Shown in pieces: positions 5,300 to 13,811 of a DNA stretch of 48,923 bases. Under the pieces are notes generated by a model that saw only the letters and a program-made list of their open reading frames with translations, did not search any database and was not told the origin of the DNA. The DNA is from a virus: positions 1 through 48,923 of the IMG/VR virus record IMGVR_UViG_3300005613_000097; one strand, written 5' to 3'. Position 1 is the first letter of the stretch. Every line of letters starts with the position of its first letter. A program made the position numbers and the translations under genes.

Positions 5300-7720
5300 A
5301 TGAATCGACACAAAGTGACTGTTTTTCGGTCAATAATCGACACAGACACCCCATTTCACAGGGATGTTATGGTGGTGCTAGACCGAATAAAGAATGGTTC
5401 GAGCAAGGACTTGGTAACCAAAATCCGAAAGGAGAAGGATAAGACCGAGCGCAATAACCTTAAGAAGAACCTGCCGTCCATCTGTTTCTCGGGTGAGTTT
5501 ACCAAGCGGAAGGATGATGCACTGGTACAACACAGCGGCCTGCTGTGTATCGACCTTGACGACTACGAGAGCGTTAAGAAGATGAACAAGGCGAAGGACG
5601 ACCTATCCAAGAGTAAGTACACATACGCTGTGTTCGTGTCTCCGTCTGGCAATGGACTCAAACTACTGGTCAGAGTACCTGCTGATGTTCAGAACCACAA
5701 GAACTACTTCAATAGCCTTGAGAAGCACGTCAACTCGCCTCACTTTGACACCACAAGCAAGAACGTGTCAAGGGTATGCTACGAGAGCTACGACCCGAGC
5801 ATATACATCAACGAGAACGCTGAGATATGGGATAAGATAGACGAGGAGGAGCATGCTGACATCGTGAAGCAGCACACCGAGGTGACCATACCGATCACGG
5901 ACGAGAACAAGATAGTTGACATCCTTGTGCGTTGGTGGTCTAAGAAGTATCCGATGAACGAGGGCAAGCGCAACGAGAACGCATACATACTTGCTGCAGC
6001 GTTCAACGACTTCGGGGTTCAGCGGTCTCTTGCCGAGTACGTGCTTAACCAGTACGCTGACAAGAGCTTCCCAAGCTCTGAGATAAAGATCACCATTGAC
6101 TCAGCATACTCGAAGACACAGAACTTTGGAACTAAGGTGTACGAGGACACCGACAAGATGAACATGATACGCTCGAAGATACGCAGGGGTGTGCCGCGTA
6201 AGGAGGTTCGCTCTGAGATAGTTGACGAGGGCATCGACCCAAAGACTGTAGAGGCAGTGCTGGGAAAGATAGAGGACGAGGCGGAGTCACAGAAGTTCTG
6301 GACGAAAACAGACCGAGGCGTGGTCAAGATCGTCCACTTCTTATTCAAGCTATTTCTGGAAGACAACGGTTTCTACAAGTACTGTCCAGAAGGAGGCAAC
6401 AACTACGTGTTCGTCCGAGTAACTAACAACCTGATAGACCACGCCAGTGAGAAGGAGATAAAGGACTTCATCCTCAACTACCTGATGAACCTTGACGACA
6501 TCTCCGTCTACAACTACTTCGCTGACAACACACGATTCTTCAAGGAGGAGTTCTTGTCCATGTTGGCAACGGTTGACATACACTTCATCGAGGACACCAA
6601 GGAGGAGGCATATCTATACTATCGCAATTGTGCCGTAAGGATTGACAGGGGTGGTGTAACTGAGATAGACTACATCGACCTTGGTGGTTATGTATGGAAC
6701 GAACACATCATCGACAGGAACTTTGTCAAGTGTGACTCTGACGAGTGTGACTACAAGCAGTTCATCCGCAACATCTGTGCTGACGATACGTCAAGGGTCA
6801 GGTCAATGGAGTCAACCATCGGATTCCTGCTGCATGGCTACAAGAACCACAGCTACTGTCCTGCTGTCGTGCTGAACGATGAGGTCATCACAGACAACCC
6901 AGAGGGAGGCACGGGCAAGGGTCTGTTCATGAACGCACTGAGCAAGATGAAGAAGCTCGTCACGATTGACGGTAAGTCGTTCACCTTTGAGAGTTCATTC
7001 GCATACCAGTTAGTAAGTGCTGATACTCAGGTACTTGTATTCGATGATGTACGCAAGCACTTTGACTTTGAGCGTCTGTTCAGCGTGGTAACAGAGGGAC
7101 TGACGCTTGAGAAGAAGAACAAGGACGCCATCAAGATTCCGTTCAGCAAGTCGCCCAAGATTGCCATCACAACCAACTACGCCATCAAGGGTAGCGGCAA
7201 CTCGTTTGAGAGACGCAAGTGGGAGCTTGAGCTGCACCAGTTCTACCGTAAGGACTTCACACCGTTCGATGAGTTCGGCAAGCTGATGTTCGGTGACTGG
7301 GACGAGGATGAGTGGTGTCAGTTTGACAACTACATGATCGGATGCCTGCAGGGCTTCTTGGAGACAGGGCTTGTTCAGAGTCAGTTTGTTAACCTTGAGA
7401 TACGCAAGCTGTCTGCTCAGACGTGCCATGAGTTCATCGAGTGGTGCGGTCTTATTGATGGGGCGCAGCCTAACCAGTCTCTTGTGCTTAATACCAAGCT
7501 CAACAAGCAGGCGCTGTACTATGAGTTCGTGGATGAGTTCCCAGACTTCGGGCCGAAGGCTAAGATGACCATAAGCAGGACAAAGTTCTACAGGTGGCTC
7601 ACGCACTTTGGAGAGTTCAAGTACGGCATGAAGCCACTGCATGGCAGAGACTCAAACGGAAGATGGATAGAGTTCGTCAAGAAAGAGATAGCTGAATCAA
7701 CAATAGAAATGGATTTTTAA
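5300..7720 (+). CDS. Primase-helicase fusion (BT4734-like primase plus SF3/D5-like helicase)
   Basis: The 806-residue protein starts with a BT4734/VirE_N-type primase region typical of Bacteroidota elements. CIDLDDY near residues 83-89 supplies the D-x-D metal site and SPSGNGLK near 114-121 the second catalytic motif of archaeo-eukaryotic-type primases. A linker follows, and a helicase domain holds Walker A GGTGKG near residue 536, Walker B VLVFDDV near 579-585, a TTNY sensor near 624 and a likely arginine finger in SFERRKWEL. It should prime and unwind phage DNA. Its start ATG follows GAAAA-type A-rich sequence. It is the main replication gene in the window. Confidence 0.88.
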   Translation: MNRHKVTVFRSIIDTDTPFHRDVMVVLDRIKNGSSKDLVTKIRKEKDKTERNNLKKNLPSICFSGEFTKRKDDALVQHSGLLCIDLDDYESVKKMNKAKDDLSKSKYTYAVFVSPSGNGLKLLVRVPADVQNHKNYFNSLEKHVNSPHFDTTSKNVSRVCYESYDPSIYINENAEIWDKIDEEEHADIVKQHTEVTIPITDENKIVDILVRWWSKKYPMNEGKRNENAYILAAAFNDFGVQRSLAEYVLNQYADKSFPSSEIKITIDSAYSKTQNFGTKVYEDTDKMNMIRSKIRRGVPRKEVRSEIVDEGIDPKTVEAVLGKIEDEAESQKFWTKTDRGVVKIVHFLFKLFLEDNGFYKYCPEGGNNYVFVRVTNNLIDHASEKEIKDFILNYLMNLDDISVYNYFADNTRFFKEEFLSMLATVDIHFIEDTKEEAYLYYRNCAVRIDRGGVTEIDYIDLGGYVWNEHIIDRNFVKCDSDECDYKQFIRNICADDTSRVRSMESTIGFLLHGYKNHSYCPAVVLNDEVITDNPEGGTGKGLFMNALSKMKKLVTIDGKSFTFESSFAYQLVSADTQVLVFDDVRKHFDFERLFSVVTEGLTLEKKNKDAIKIPFSKSPKIAITTNYAIKGSGNSFERRKWELELHQFYRKDFTPFDEFGKLMFGDWDEDEWCQFDNYMIGCLQGFLETGLVQSQFVNLEIRKLSAQTCHEFIEWCGLIDGAQPNQSLVLNTKLNKQALYYEFVDEFPDFGPKAKMTISRTKFYRWLTHFGEFKYGMKPLHGRDSNGRWIEFVKKEIAESTIEMDF

Positions 7721-7721
7721 C

Positions 7722-8369
7722 ATGAAGATACTTGAATTATTTGCAGGCAGCAGGTCGATAGGCAAGGCTGCTGAGGAGCTGGGACACGAGGTGTTCTCGA
7801 CAGATATACATCCATTCGAGGGTATTGACCTCGTGTTGGATGTGTTGGAAATAGAACCCAACGACATACCTTTTGTTCCTGATGTCATATGGGCGTCACC
7901 ACCATGCACGGGCTTCAGTGTGGCTGCCATAGGTCATCACTGGACTGGAGGTAAGGGAGCATACATTCCCAAAACAGACACGGCAAGGCTCGGTATAAAG
8001 CTTGTCGAGAAGACGTTTGAAATCATAAACTTCTACTGCGACATGAATAATTGTATGGAATGGTTCGTTGAGAACCCAAGAGGCGTACTTCGTAAGATGC
8101 CGATTATGGAAAGATATCAGAGGCATACGGTCACGTACTGCCAGTATGGTGACGAGCGAATGAAACCTACCGACATTTGGACGAATAGCGTTGAGTGGAC
8201 TCCAAAACCTATGTGTAAGAACGGAGCACCATGTCATGTTGCCGCACCGAGAGGAAGTCGTACAGGAACACAGGGGCTGAAAGGGAACTACGAGCGAAGT
8301 AAGATACCTCACGAGCTTTGCTTGGATGTGGTCAAGGCATCTGAAATCGGACACTTATTACCATTTTAA
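7722..8369 (+). CDS. C5-cytosine DNA methyltransferase
   Basis: A 215-residue enzyme beginning MKILELFAGSRSIGKA. LELFAGSRSIG (residues 4-14) is the F-x-G-x-G SAM motif I, ASPPCTGFS near 58-66 carries the catalytic Cys, and WFVENPRG near 108 is motif VI. The C-terminal half has the Cys/His-containing stretch common in phage versions. Base composition matches the phage backbone, unlike the two cassette methyltransferases. The gene starts just after the primase-helicase stop and the SNF2-like helicase follows at once, indicating one operon. Confidence 0.82.
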   Translation: MKILELFAGSRSIGKAAEELGHEVFSTDIHPFEGIDLVLDVLEIEPNDIPFVPDVIWASPPCTGFSVAAIGHHWTGGKGAYIPKTDTARLGIKLVEKTFEIINFYCDMNNCMEWFVENPRGVLRKMPIMERYQRHTVTYCQYGDERMKPTDIWTNSVEWTPKPMCKNGAPCHVAAPRGSRTGTQGLKGNYERSKIPHELCLDVVKASEIGHLLPF

Positions 8370-8370
8370 C

Positions 8371-9603
8371 ATGATACAATTCAGAGACTACCAAGAACAG
8401 ATAATAGATAGAGGGCTGCATACGTTGCAGTCCCACGGTTTCCTGTACCTCTCAATGGAAGTCCGCACGGGCAAGACACTGACGGCACTCGGAATCTGCG
8501 ACAGGATGCCTGATGTCAACAGGGTTCTGTTCCTCACCAAGAAGAAGGCAATCAGCAGCATCACTGATGATAGTGATAAGCTCTGCCCAAGCTACGAGCT
8601 GTGGGTCAAGAACTACGAGTCGATGCACAAGCTTCCACCGTTGAAGTGGGATGTTATCATTCTGGACGAGGCACATGGCATGGGCGCATTCCCCAAGCCG
8701 AGCAAACGTGCCAAGGACGTGAGGCAGATGATAGCCGTCAACAGACCGAAGGTCATTCTGTTGTCAGGCACGCCAACGCCTGAGTCATACGCTCAGATGT
8801 ACCATCAGGTGTATGGCATACCGAACAACCCGTTCAGTCGGTACAAGAACTTCTACCGATTCGCTGACGACCACGTTAACAAGAAGCAGCGCAAGATAAA
8901 TGGGCTGATGATCAACGACTACTCGCATGGCAAGGAGACCATACTCAGTCTGATGAAGCCATACACCATCTCATACACACAGAAAGAAGCGGGATTTGAG
9001 TCTGAGATAACCGAGAGGGTTCTGAGGGTGCGTATGGATGAAGACACGTACTACCTTGCCAACAAGCTCCAGAAGGACTTGGTTATCGAGGGAGCCACCG
9101 AGACCATACTTGCTGACACACCAGTAAAGCTCATGATGAAGCTGCATCAGATATACTCAGGGACTATAAAGTTCGAGAGCGGCAACAGCATGGTTCTCGA
9201 CCCTACAAAGGCAGAGTTCATCAAGCATCACTTCGATGGTCAGAAGATAGGCATCTTCTATAAGTTCAAGGCAGAGCTGAAGGCACTCAAGAATGTCTTC
9301 GGAAATGAATTATGCGAAGACCTTGACACGTTCAACAACACAGACTGTCAGGCTATAGCCTTACAGATCGTATCTGGGCGTGAGGGTATAAGCTTACGAA
9401 ACGCTGACTCACTTGTCTACTACAACATTGACTTCAGCGCCACAAGCTACTGGCAGTCAAGGGATAGGATGACCACCAAGGAACGGCTGAAGAACGATGT
9501 CTACTGGGTATTTTCGGACAAGGGTATCGAGAGCAAGATATACAAGGCTGTAACAGCTAAGAAAGATTACACACTTAAACACTTTAAACAAGACTTCAAA
9601 TGA
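8371..9603 (+). CDS. SF2 helicase, SNF2-like
   Basis: A 410-residue superfamily 2 helicase. Motifs in order are FRDYQ (Q-like, residues 4-8), EVRTGKT (motif I, about 30), DEAH (motif II, about 98), SGTP (motif III, about 131), then SGREGISLRNAD (motif V) and SYWQSRDRM (motif VI) in the second RecA lobe. The compact size and the tryptophan-containing motif VI fit phage SNF2-like helicases. The start at 8371 directly after the methyltransferase stop is preferred. An in-frame ATG at 8326 would overlap that gene by 44 bases. It probably helps replication or recombination. Confidence 0.85.
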   Translation: MIQFRDYQEQIIDRGLHTLQSHGFLYLSMEVRTGKTLTALGICDRMPDVNRVLFLTKKKAISSITDDSDKLCPSYELWVKNYESMHKLPPLKWDVIILDEAHGMGAFPKPSKRAKDVRQMIAVNRPKVILLSGTPTPESYAQMYHQVYGIPNNPFSRYKNFYRFADDHVNKKQRKINGLMINDYSHGKETILSLMKPYTISYTQKEAGFESEITERVLRVRMDEDTYYLANKLQKDLVIEGATETILADTPVKLMMKLHQIYSGTIKFESGNSMVLDPTKAEFIKHHFDGQKIGIFYKFKAELKALKNVFGNELCEDLDTFNNTDCQAIALQIVSGREGISLRNADSLVYYNIDFSATSYWQSRDRMTTKERLKNDVYWVFSDKGIESKIYKAVTAKKDYTLKHFKQDFK

Positions 9604-10073
9604 GAATAGAAGAATTAGTTTACAACAGGGGATACAGGGTTGACAAGGATGGTATTCTAACTAACCCAAAAGGAGAGAGTATAGGTAGGGTCGAGCCATC
9701 TGGAAATCTACCGTACCACTTAAGCTCTGTAAAGATAGAGGGCAGGTCAAAGAAGTTCAGGACGCACAGGCTACAGGCGTTCCAAAAGTTTGGAGACAAG
9801 ATGTACGAAGAGGGAATATGCGTGAGGCATCTGAACGGAAACTCTTTGGACAACAGCGCAGATAACATTGAGATAGGAACTCATTCAGACAACATGATGG
9901 ATAAGAGTCCTGAAGTAAGAATGAAGGCGGCTATGCACGCAACATCATTTGTCAGGAAGTACGACAAGCAGGAGGTTAGAGACTTTTACTCTGAGCATAG
10001 GTCTTACAAAAAGACAATGGAGAAGTTCGGTATATCAAGTAAGGGTACTTTGAATTACATATTGAAATCGTGA
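9600..10073 (+). CDS. HNH endonuclease, homing-type
   Basis: The 157-residue protein contains a typical HNH core, THRLQAFQKFG then VRHLNGNSLDNSADNIEIGT (about residues 58-105): His in RHLNGN, Asn in SLDN and SADN, the usual order in intron-type and free-standing phage HNH nucleases. The C-terminus (MEKFGISSKGTLNYI) looks like a small HTH that reads the target. It overlaps the helicase stop by 4 bases (ATGA). Free-standing homing endonucleases are common passengers in phage genomes. Confidence 0.8.
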   Translation: MRIEELVYNRGYRVDKDGILTNPKGESIGRVEPSGNLPYHLSSVKIEGRSKKFRTHRLQAFQKFGDKMYEEGICVRHLNGNSLDNSADNIEIGTHSDNMMDKSPEVRMKAAMHATSFVRKYDKQEVRDFYSEHRSYKKTMEKFGISSKGTLNYILKS

Positions 10074-10078
10074 TTCCG

Positions 10079-10086
10079 TATCTTTG
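10079..10086 (+). promoter_or_regulatory. TAnnTTTG -7-type promoter box
   Basis: TATCTTTG lies between the HNH stop (10073) and the ATG at 10091, only 4 bases before the start codon. If used as a -7 box the transcript would be almost leaderless. Confidence 0.45.
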
Positions 10087-10090
10087 AATA

Positions 10091-10333
10091 ATGACTGAGC
10101 AGGCTATACAGAACAAAAGGATAAAGCAACTTGAAGAAGAAGGGTATTACGTTATCAAACTGGTTCAAACGAATAAGAACGGCATTCCTGACCTCATTGC
10201 TATACCTCCAGACTCTGGTGTTCTGTTTTCGGAAGTTAAAAGACCTAATGGTCGTCTATCTAAGCTACAGGAATATAGACTTAAAGAACTCGATAAACAT
10301 GGATGCAGAACAGAGGTATATAGAGGAGGCTAA
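10091..10333 (+). CDS. VRR-NUC domain nuclease
   Basis: The 80-residue protein is a stand-alone VRR-NUC domain, a PD-(D/E)XK nuclease common in phages and in Fan1-type repair nucleases. The GIPDLIAI segment has the catalytic Asp (about residue 34). FSEVKRPNGRLSKLQEYRLKEL holds the E-x-K pair (about 49-51) and the helix carrying the conserved Q. It likely processes branched DNA during phage replication. A TAnnTTTG box lies just upstream. The next gene overlaps its 3' end by about 35 bases. Confidence 0.85.
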   Translation: MTEQAIQNKRIKQLEEEGYYVIKLVQTNKNGIPDLIAIPPDSGVLFSEVKRPNGRLSKLQEYRLKELDKHGCRTEVYRGG

Positions 10334-10643
10334 CTTCGAGTTCGAAGACATGGCCTATGATAAGATCATTTCACTTGGCAACTTGGGATACCACCTTGCT
10401 ATGACCATACACGAACACGCACACAAGATACCAGTGAACAACGGTATAATACAGAAGTTCGGTGTGATGGTCGAGGATGCTGGAGATATCCCGTTCCAAG
10501 TTAAGATCTTTCATCAGGATGATGATGTGCCTATCCTCGTTGACATGAACGAGATAGACATGGATGAATACTTAGACCTAATGAATCAAAACAAATCAAT
10601 TACACATGAGATCAAAAAGAAGACCAAGTCCGTCAGCGAGTAG
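10299..10643 (+). CDS. Hypothetical acidic protein
   Basis: No recognised family. The 114-residue product starting at the ATG at 10299 is acidic with a Lys-rich C-terminus. The frame stays open further upstream (to 10131), but that part is in the shadow of the VRR-NUC gene and has shadow-like composition. The gene overlaps the VRR-NUC gene by 35 bases and the next gene by 38 bases, in line with the tight packing of this operon. Confidence 0.6.
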   Translation: MDAEQRYIEEANFEFEDMAYDKIISLGNLGYHLAMTIHEHAHKIPVNNGIIQKFGVMVEDAGDIPFQVKIFHQDDDVPILVDMNEIDMDEYLDLMNQNKSITHEIKKKTKSVSE

Positions 10644-11136
10644 GCTGATGGGAATCGTATCGTCAGTCACTGGTGTAAACATAAATGAAGACTCAAGGAG
10701 GCGGCCTGTTGTTGATGCCAGATATATATTCTACAAGATATATAAGGACATGGAAGGATGGACTTTCTCAGATATAGGAGCGCTATTCGGTAAGGATCAC
10801 GCAACCGTGATACATGGCATAAACACCATTGAGAATATAATCGACCAAGACAAGAATATAAGGTCAATGTATGACAGGTGCAGAAAACTATATTTTGGCG
10901 AGTCAAGCGAGGATGAAGCATTAAGCAAACACGAGCTGATTGAAAAAGTTTCTCAGTTAGATGGTCGTATTCTTGACTTAAATGCATATATTGCACAACT
11001 GGAGGATGAGATAAAGGAGGCGAAGATGGAAAAGGACGTAATGTCTGACCTATACGAAGTCATCCGTATTCACACTCCGAAGGCAAAGATTGAGGATGCA
11101 AAGAAAAAAGTAAGAGCAGTATTGAATGGACTTTGA
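10606..11136 (+). CDS. DnaA domain IV-like protein with C-terminal coiled coil
   Basis: The 176-residue protein contains a clear DnaA domain IV signature, GKDHATVIHGI near residues 63-73, matching the G-x-R-D-H-T-T-V-x-H box-binding motif, preceded by WTFSDIGALF. The first 25 residues are basic. Residues about 105-165 form a long heptad-rich helix likely to dimerise. There is no AAA+ ATPase domain. It may bind DnaA-box-like DNA at a phage origin or block host initiation; both are inference. A second, shorter relative lies at 315. Confidence 0.75.
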   Translation: MRSKRRPSPSASRLMGIVSSVTGVNINEDSRRRPVVDARYIFYKIYKDMEGWTFSDIGALFGKDHATVIHGINTIENIIDQDKNIRSMYDRCRKLYFGESSEDEALSKHELIEKVSQLDGRILDLNAYIAQLEDEIKEAKMEKDVMSDLYEVIRIHTPKAKIEDAKKKVRAVLNGL

Positions 11137-11374
11137 TGATATGTACGAAGAGATAGACCAGATAGCAGAGAACTCAGAGCTTGATGACAGGCAGAAGATA
11201 GATAGGCTCCTACACATGGATGCCATGATGTATGCCAACATGGGTACTGACTCAGAGCCTTCAGAGCGAGAACAAACCAAGAAGAGAAGCCGTCTTATAT
11301 ATAGGACAATCAAGACCATTGACATGGAGACTGGTGATCTTTTCCTTAGAGCAATGAGAAATGAGTCCAACTGA
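11126..11374 (+). CDS. Hypothetical protein
   Basis: Unrecognised 82-residue acidic, helical protein. Its start overlaps the end of the DnaA-like gene by 11 bases and its stop overlaps the next start by 14 bases, so it belongs to the same transcript. No cysteine motif, signal or membrane segment is visible. Confidence 0.6.
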   Translation: MDFDDMYEEIDQIAENSELDDRQKIDRLLHMDAMMYANMGTDSEPSEREQTKKRSRLIYRTIKTIDMETGDLFLRAMRNESN

Positions 11375-11564
11375 GCGCAAAAGATTCCTTTACATCAACT
11401 TCGTTATGGGTCAGATAAATTCCCATACAGACGAGATATACGAGGCTCTTGCTGACAACGACACCGACAGTGTTGTTGACGCCATAGCAAGCCTAATGTC
11501 AGTCTGCGAGGACTTACAAGAATCAATAGCTGATGAGCATACCGAGGATAAGGCTAAAGCCTGA
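11361..11564 (+). CDS. Hypothetical protein
   Basis: Unrecognised 67-residue acidic helical protein with no motif that suggests function. It overlaps the neighbouring genes on both sides (14 bases upstream, 32 bases downstream), which favours translational coupling. Confidence 0.55.
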   Translation: MSPTERKRFLYINFVMGQINSHTDEIYEALADNDTDSVVDAIASLMSVCEDLQESIADEHTEDKAKA

Positions 11565-12621
11565 AGAGTACGAGGTCATCATGGAGATGCGTGGCGAGAC
11601 CGTCACCAACATAAACAACAACAGCGCACTTGACCAGCACCTGCACGACCGAGGCATAGACAAGGCTGACGTTGTAAGCGTAAAGCACTGGCAGTCAGCA
11701 AACGGTGAGTATAGGTTCTCTGTTGTAACCAAAGAAGACGGAGGCTCCATAGACCTTGAGGATGCGTTTGCACCTATACTTGAGGAGCTTAAATCTTACT
11801 CACCCAAGTTTGATAAGATTGACAGGAATCCCATTACCGACCCTCACTGCTTGGTGATAGACCCTGCTGATATACACGTTGGTAAGTTGTCGAGTATGAG
11901 AGAAACTGGACAGCACTACGATATACAGAAGGCAGTCAGCCAAGTAGATGAGGCGGTAGATGGGCTTATCAAGAAGGCTCAGGGCTTTGAGATAGATAAG
12001 ATATTCTTTGTGATCGGCAACGATGTCCTTCACATTGACACAACGAAGAGAACCACAACGAGTGGTACTCCGCAGGACACATCAGGAATGTGGCACGAGG
12101 CGTTTCAGGCAGCCAAGTCCATGTATGTACGTGCCATTGAGCGCATGCTGCCACTTGCTGACGTCCATGTTATATTCAACCCCTCCAACCATGACTACAT
12201 GAGTGGCTATATGCTCGCCCAGACAGTCGAGGCGTACTACAGGCTGCACGACAACGTGACCTTTGACGTGAGCATAGCCCATCGTAAGTACACCCAGTAT
12301 GGCAACAGCATGATAGCTACCAGTCATGGGGACGGAGCAAAGCTTGACAGCCTACCGTTACTGATGGCTACAGAGAACCCTAATATGTGGAACGAGTGTG
12401 ACTACAGGTACATATACCTCCACCACATACACCACAAGCAGCGCCATAAGTTTATGGATAACAAGGACTTCATTGGTGTGACCGCTGAGTATCTGAGGAC
12501 GCCATCGCCATCAGACAGCTGGCATCACAGGAACGGATACGTGGGAGCTAAAAAGGCAATAGAAGCATTCATACATTCAAAAGAACATGGACAGGTCGCG
12601 CGTCTCACACATCATCTCTGA
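11533..12621 (+). CDS. Calcineurin-like metallophosphoesterase (SbcD/Mre11-like fold)
   Basis: The 362-residue protein carries the dinuclear-metal phosphoesterase motifs in order: DPADIHVG (about residue 111), GNDVLHID (about 162), PSNHDYMSG (N-H-D, about 219), SHGDGA (about 262) and YLHHIHHKQ (about 297). The family includes DNA exonucleases and phosphatases. In phage replication operons it is usually taken as a repair nuclease, but the substrate is not shown by sequence. The ATG at 11533 overlaps the previous gene by 32 bases; 11581 is an alternative start. Confidence 0.82.
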   Translation: MSIPRIRLKPEEYEVIMEMRGETVTNINNNSALDQHLHDRGIDKADVVSVKHWQSANGEYRFSVVTKEDGGSIDLEDAFAPILEELKSYSPKFDKIDRNPITDPHCLVIDPADIHVGKLSSMRETGQHYDIQKAVSQVDEAVDGLIKKAQGFEIDKIFFVIGNDVLHIDTTKRTTTSGTPQDTSGMWHEAFQAAKSMYVRAIERMLPLADVHVIFNPSNHDYMSGYMLAQTVEAYYRLHDNVTFDVSIAHRKYTQYGNSMIATSHGDGAKLDSLPLLMATENPNMWNECDYRYIYLHHIHHKQRHKFMDNKDFIGVTAEYLRTPSPSDSWHHRNGYVGAKKAIEAFIHSKEHGQVARLTHHL

Positions 12622-12904
12622 CTGGCAGCACTACTTCGGAATCGAGGACTGGGACATCGTTACAGAGCAGATAGATCTTGACAGGGTTACTGTAGAGTAC
12701 AACGGACACACATACTTCGTTGGGATACTCAGAGACTTTGACGAGAAGAGGGCCACGATATACCACGATGTCGAGCTGGACGAAGAAACTATAATTCACG
12801 AGCTGCTTCATATTGTGTTCCCAAAGCCTAATCCAGATGAGACCTATCAGGATTACGAGCTATGGATAACTGAGGCGGCAGAAAACCTAAGTAAAATAAG
12901 ATGA
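12587..12904 (+). CDS. Small zinc metallopeptidase-like protein (HExxH)
   Basis: A 105-residue protein with IIHELLHIVF near residues 68-77, the HExxH zincin motif. A second likely ligand region is the helix WITEAAENL near the C-terminus (Glu). The layout resembles minimal SprT/putative-metallopeptidase domains of phages. It may act on DNA-protein complexes or host proteins; the target is unknown. It overlaps the preceding gene by 35 bases and the next by 4 bases. Confidence 0.65.
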   Translation: MDRSRVSHIISDWQHYFGIEDWDIVTEQIDLDRVTVEYNGHTYFVGILRDFDEKRATIYHDVELDEETIIHELLHIVFPKPNPDETYQDYELWITEAAENLSKIR

Positions 12905-13092
12905 CCGAGACTGAAGAATGCTACTACAACGCCTACCAGCTATTGATAGGTGCTACAGACTACGACAAGCTCGCAGAGCAAGAGGTGTTCTACCTGCCTG
13001 AGAACCATGAAGACCCTGATGTTGTGTTAAGGTATTACGAGTCCATTGAGGACTACGAGAAGTGTAAGAAGATAATAGAGCGAAACTCTTGA
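12901..13092 (+). CDS. Hypothetical protein
   Basis: Unrecognised 63-residue acidic protein rich in Tyr and Glu, without a visible motif. Its start overlaps the metallopeptidase stop by 4 bases. It is the last gene of the operon before the second cassette-like region. The 124 bases after it contain a possible 31-codon frame ending in the attC-like core, too weak to call. Confidence 0.5.
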   Translation: MTETEECYYNAYQLLIGATDYDKLAEQEVFYLPENHEDPDVVLRYYESIEDYEKCKKIIERNS

Positions 13093-13163
13093 TCAGAGTA
13101 GAAACAACCGTAAATCCTAGGAACAGCTCGGTGATAATGGTGGTAACATATGCCCACCCGCTC

Positions 13164-13205
13164 TTTTACAACGGGTACCGCTAAACAATGTTTTTTAACG
13201 AATAA
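13164..13205 (+). repeat. attC-like left half-site 6
   Basis: ACAACGGGTACCGCTAAACAATG is nearly the same as the core at 2931 (CAACGGTTACTGCTAAACAACG) and is likewise followed by TTAACG (13196-13201). No right arm is visible before the next gene. Confidence 0.4.
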
Positions 13206-13216
13206 ACAACCACAAC

Positions 13217-13534
13217 ATGAATAGAGAAAATGCTTTAAGAATATTGCTTGATAATATGAGTGCTGCAACTGATGAACACGTTGCTAAGATTCCTCACTTG
13301 CAATCTTGGATAATAGATGCGATGATTGAACACGCACAACAGGAAGTTAAAAAATATGGTTTAGCAAATGTTGGCAAACGTTTTTGGCTTACTGACAAGA
13401 TGGAGGTGACGTTGCTTTGTGAAAGATGTGATGCTCCGACAACTAAGGTGATAATTGAACACCAAAAGGTAGTGTCTCAAAAAGAAGTTGATTGTGATTG
13501 TGGCGAGGACATTTACGATGATGATGGTTTCTAA
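13217..13534 (+). CDS. Hypothetical zinc-binding protein
   Basis: Unrecognised 105-residue protein. The N-terminal half is helical. The C-terminal half has two Cys pairs (CERCDAP, then CDCGED) that could bind one zinc, followed by an acidic tail. It lies between two attC-like elements in the same arrangement as the zinc-ribbon gene at 2987 and is more AT-rich than the operon before it, so it may be cassette-borne. Confidence 0.55.
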   Translation: MNRENALRILLDNMSAATDEHVAKIPHLQSWIIDAMIEHAQQEVKKYGLANVGKRFWLTDKMEVTLLCERCDAPTTKVIIEHQKVVSQKEVDCDCGEDIYDDDGF

Positions 13535-13538
13535 ATGT

Positions 13539-13594
13539 TTGCCAACGGTTTACTAAAGAATCGTTTCAATGATTTTTAATACAGGTTGTAACAT
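13539..13594 (+). repeat. attC-like inverted-repeat site 7
   Basis: GTTTGCCAAC opens the site and GTTGTAAC (13585-13592) closes it. TACTAAAGAATC (13551-13562) pairs with GATTTTTAATA (13571-13581) with one mismatch and one bulge. The sequence is related along its length to the site at 4037, as expected for attC sites of one integron family. Confidence 0.45.
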
Positions 13595-13616
13595 TTACGG
13601 GGTTAATTAAATAGAC

Positions 13617-13811
13617 ATGAAGAAACTCAAGATATCAAATAATGAACACGCCACTGAGTGGTACACGCTGCACGTTTTAAGCACTCAATCAGTAATGAAT
13701 AATAACACTTGTCAAGGAGAGTTTCATTACTTTCAGATCGGGATGAAAGAATGCTTGGCCTGCGGTAAAGGTTGCTGGCTACTTAAAAAAGACAAAAAAC
13801 AAACAAGATGA
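13617..13811 (+). CDS. Hypothetical protein
   Basis: Unrecognised 64-residue protein with a Cys pair (CLACGKGC) and a Lys-rich end. It starts 25 bases after the attC-like R' edge at 13585, but no inverted copy of that edge (GTTACAAC) was found downstream. It overlaps the next gene start by 4 bases. Confidence 0.5.
   Translation: MKKLKISNNEHATEWYTLHVLSTQSVMNNNTCQGEFHYFQIGMKECLACGKGCWLLKKDKKQTR

Noticed and set aside
7010-7642. A 210-residue - strand frame inside the primase-helicase gene
   Set aside because: Leu/Val-rich mirror of a well-supported + gene with no own signals.
13089-13184. A 31-codon frame with TTG start after the gene at 12901
   Set aside because: Non-standard start, very short, and its end coincides with a repeated non-coding core.
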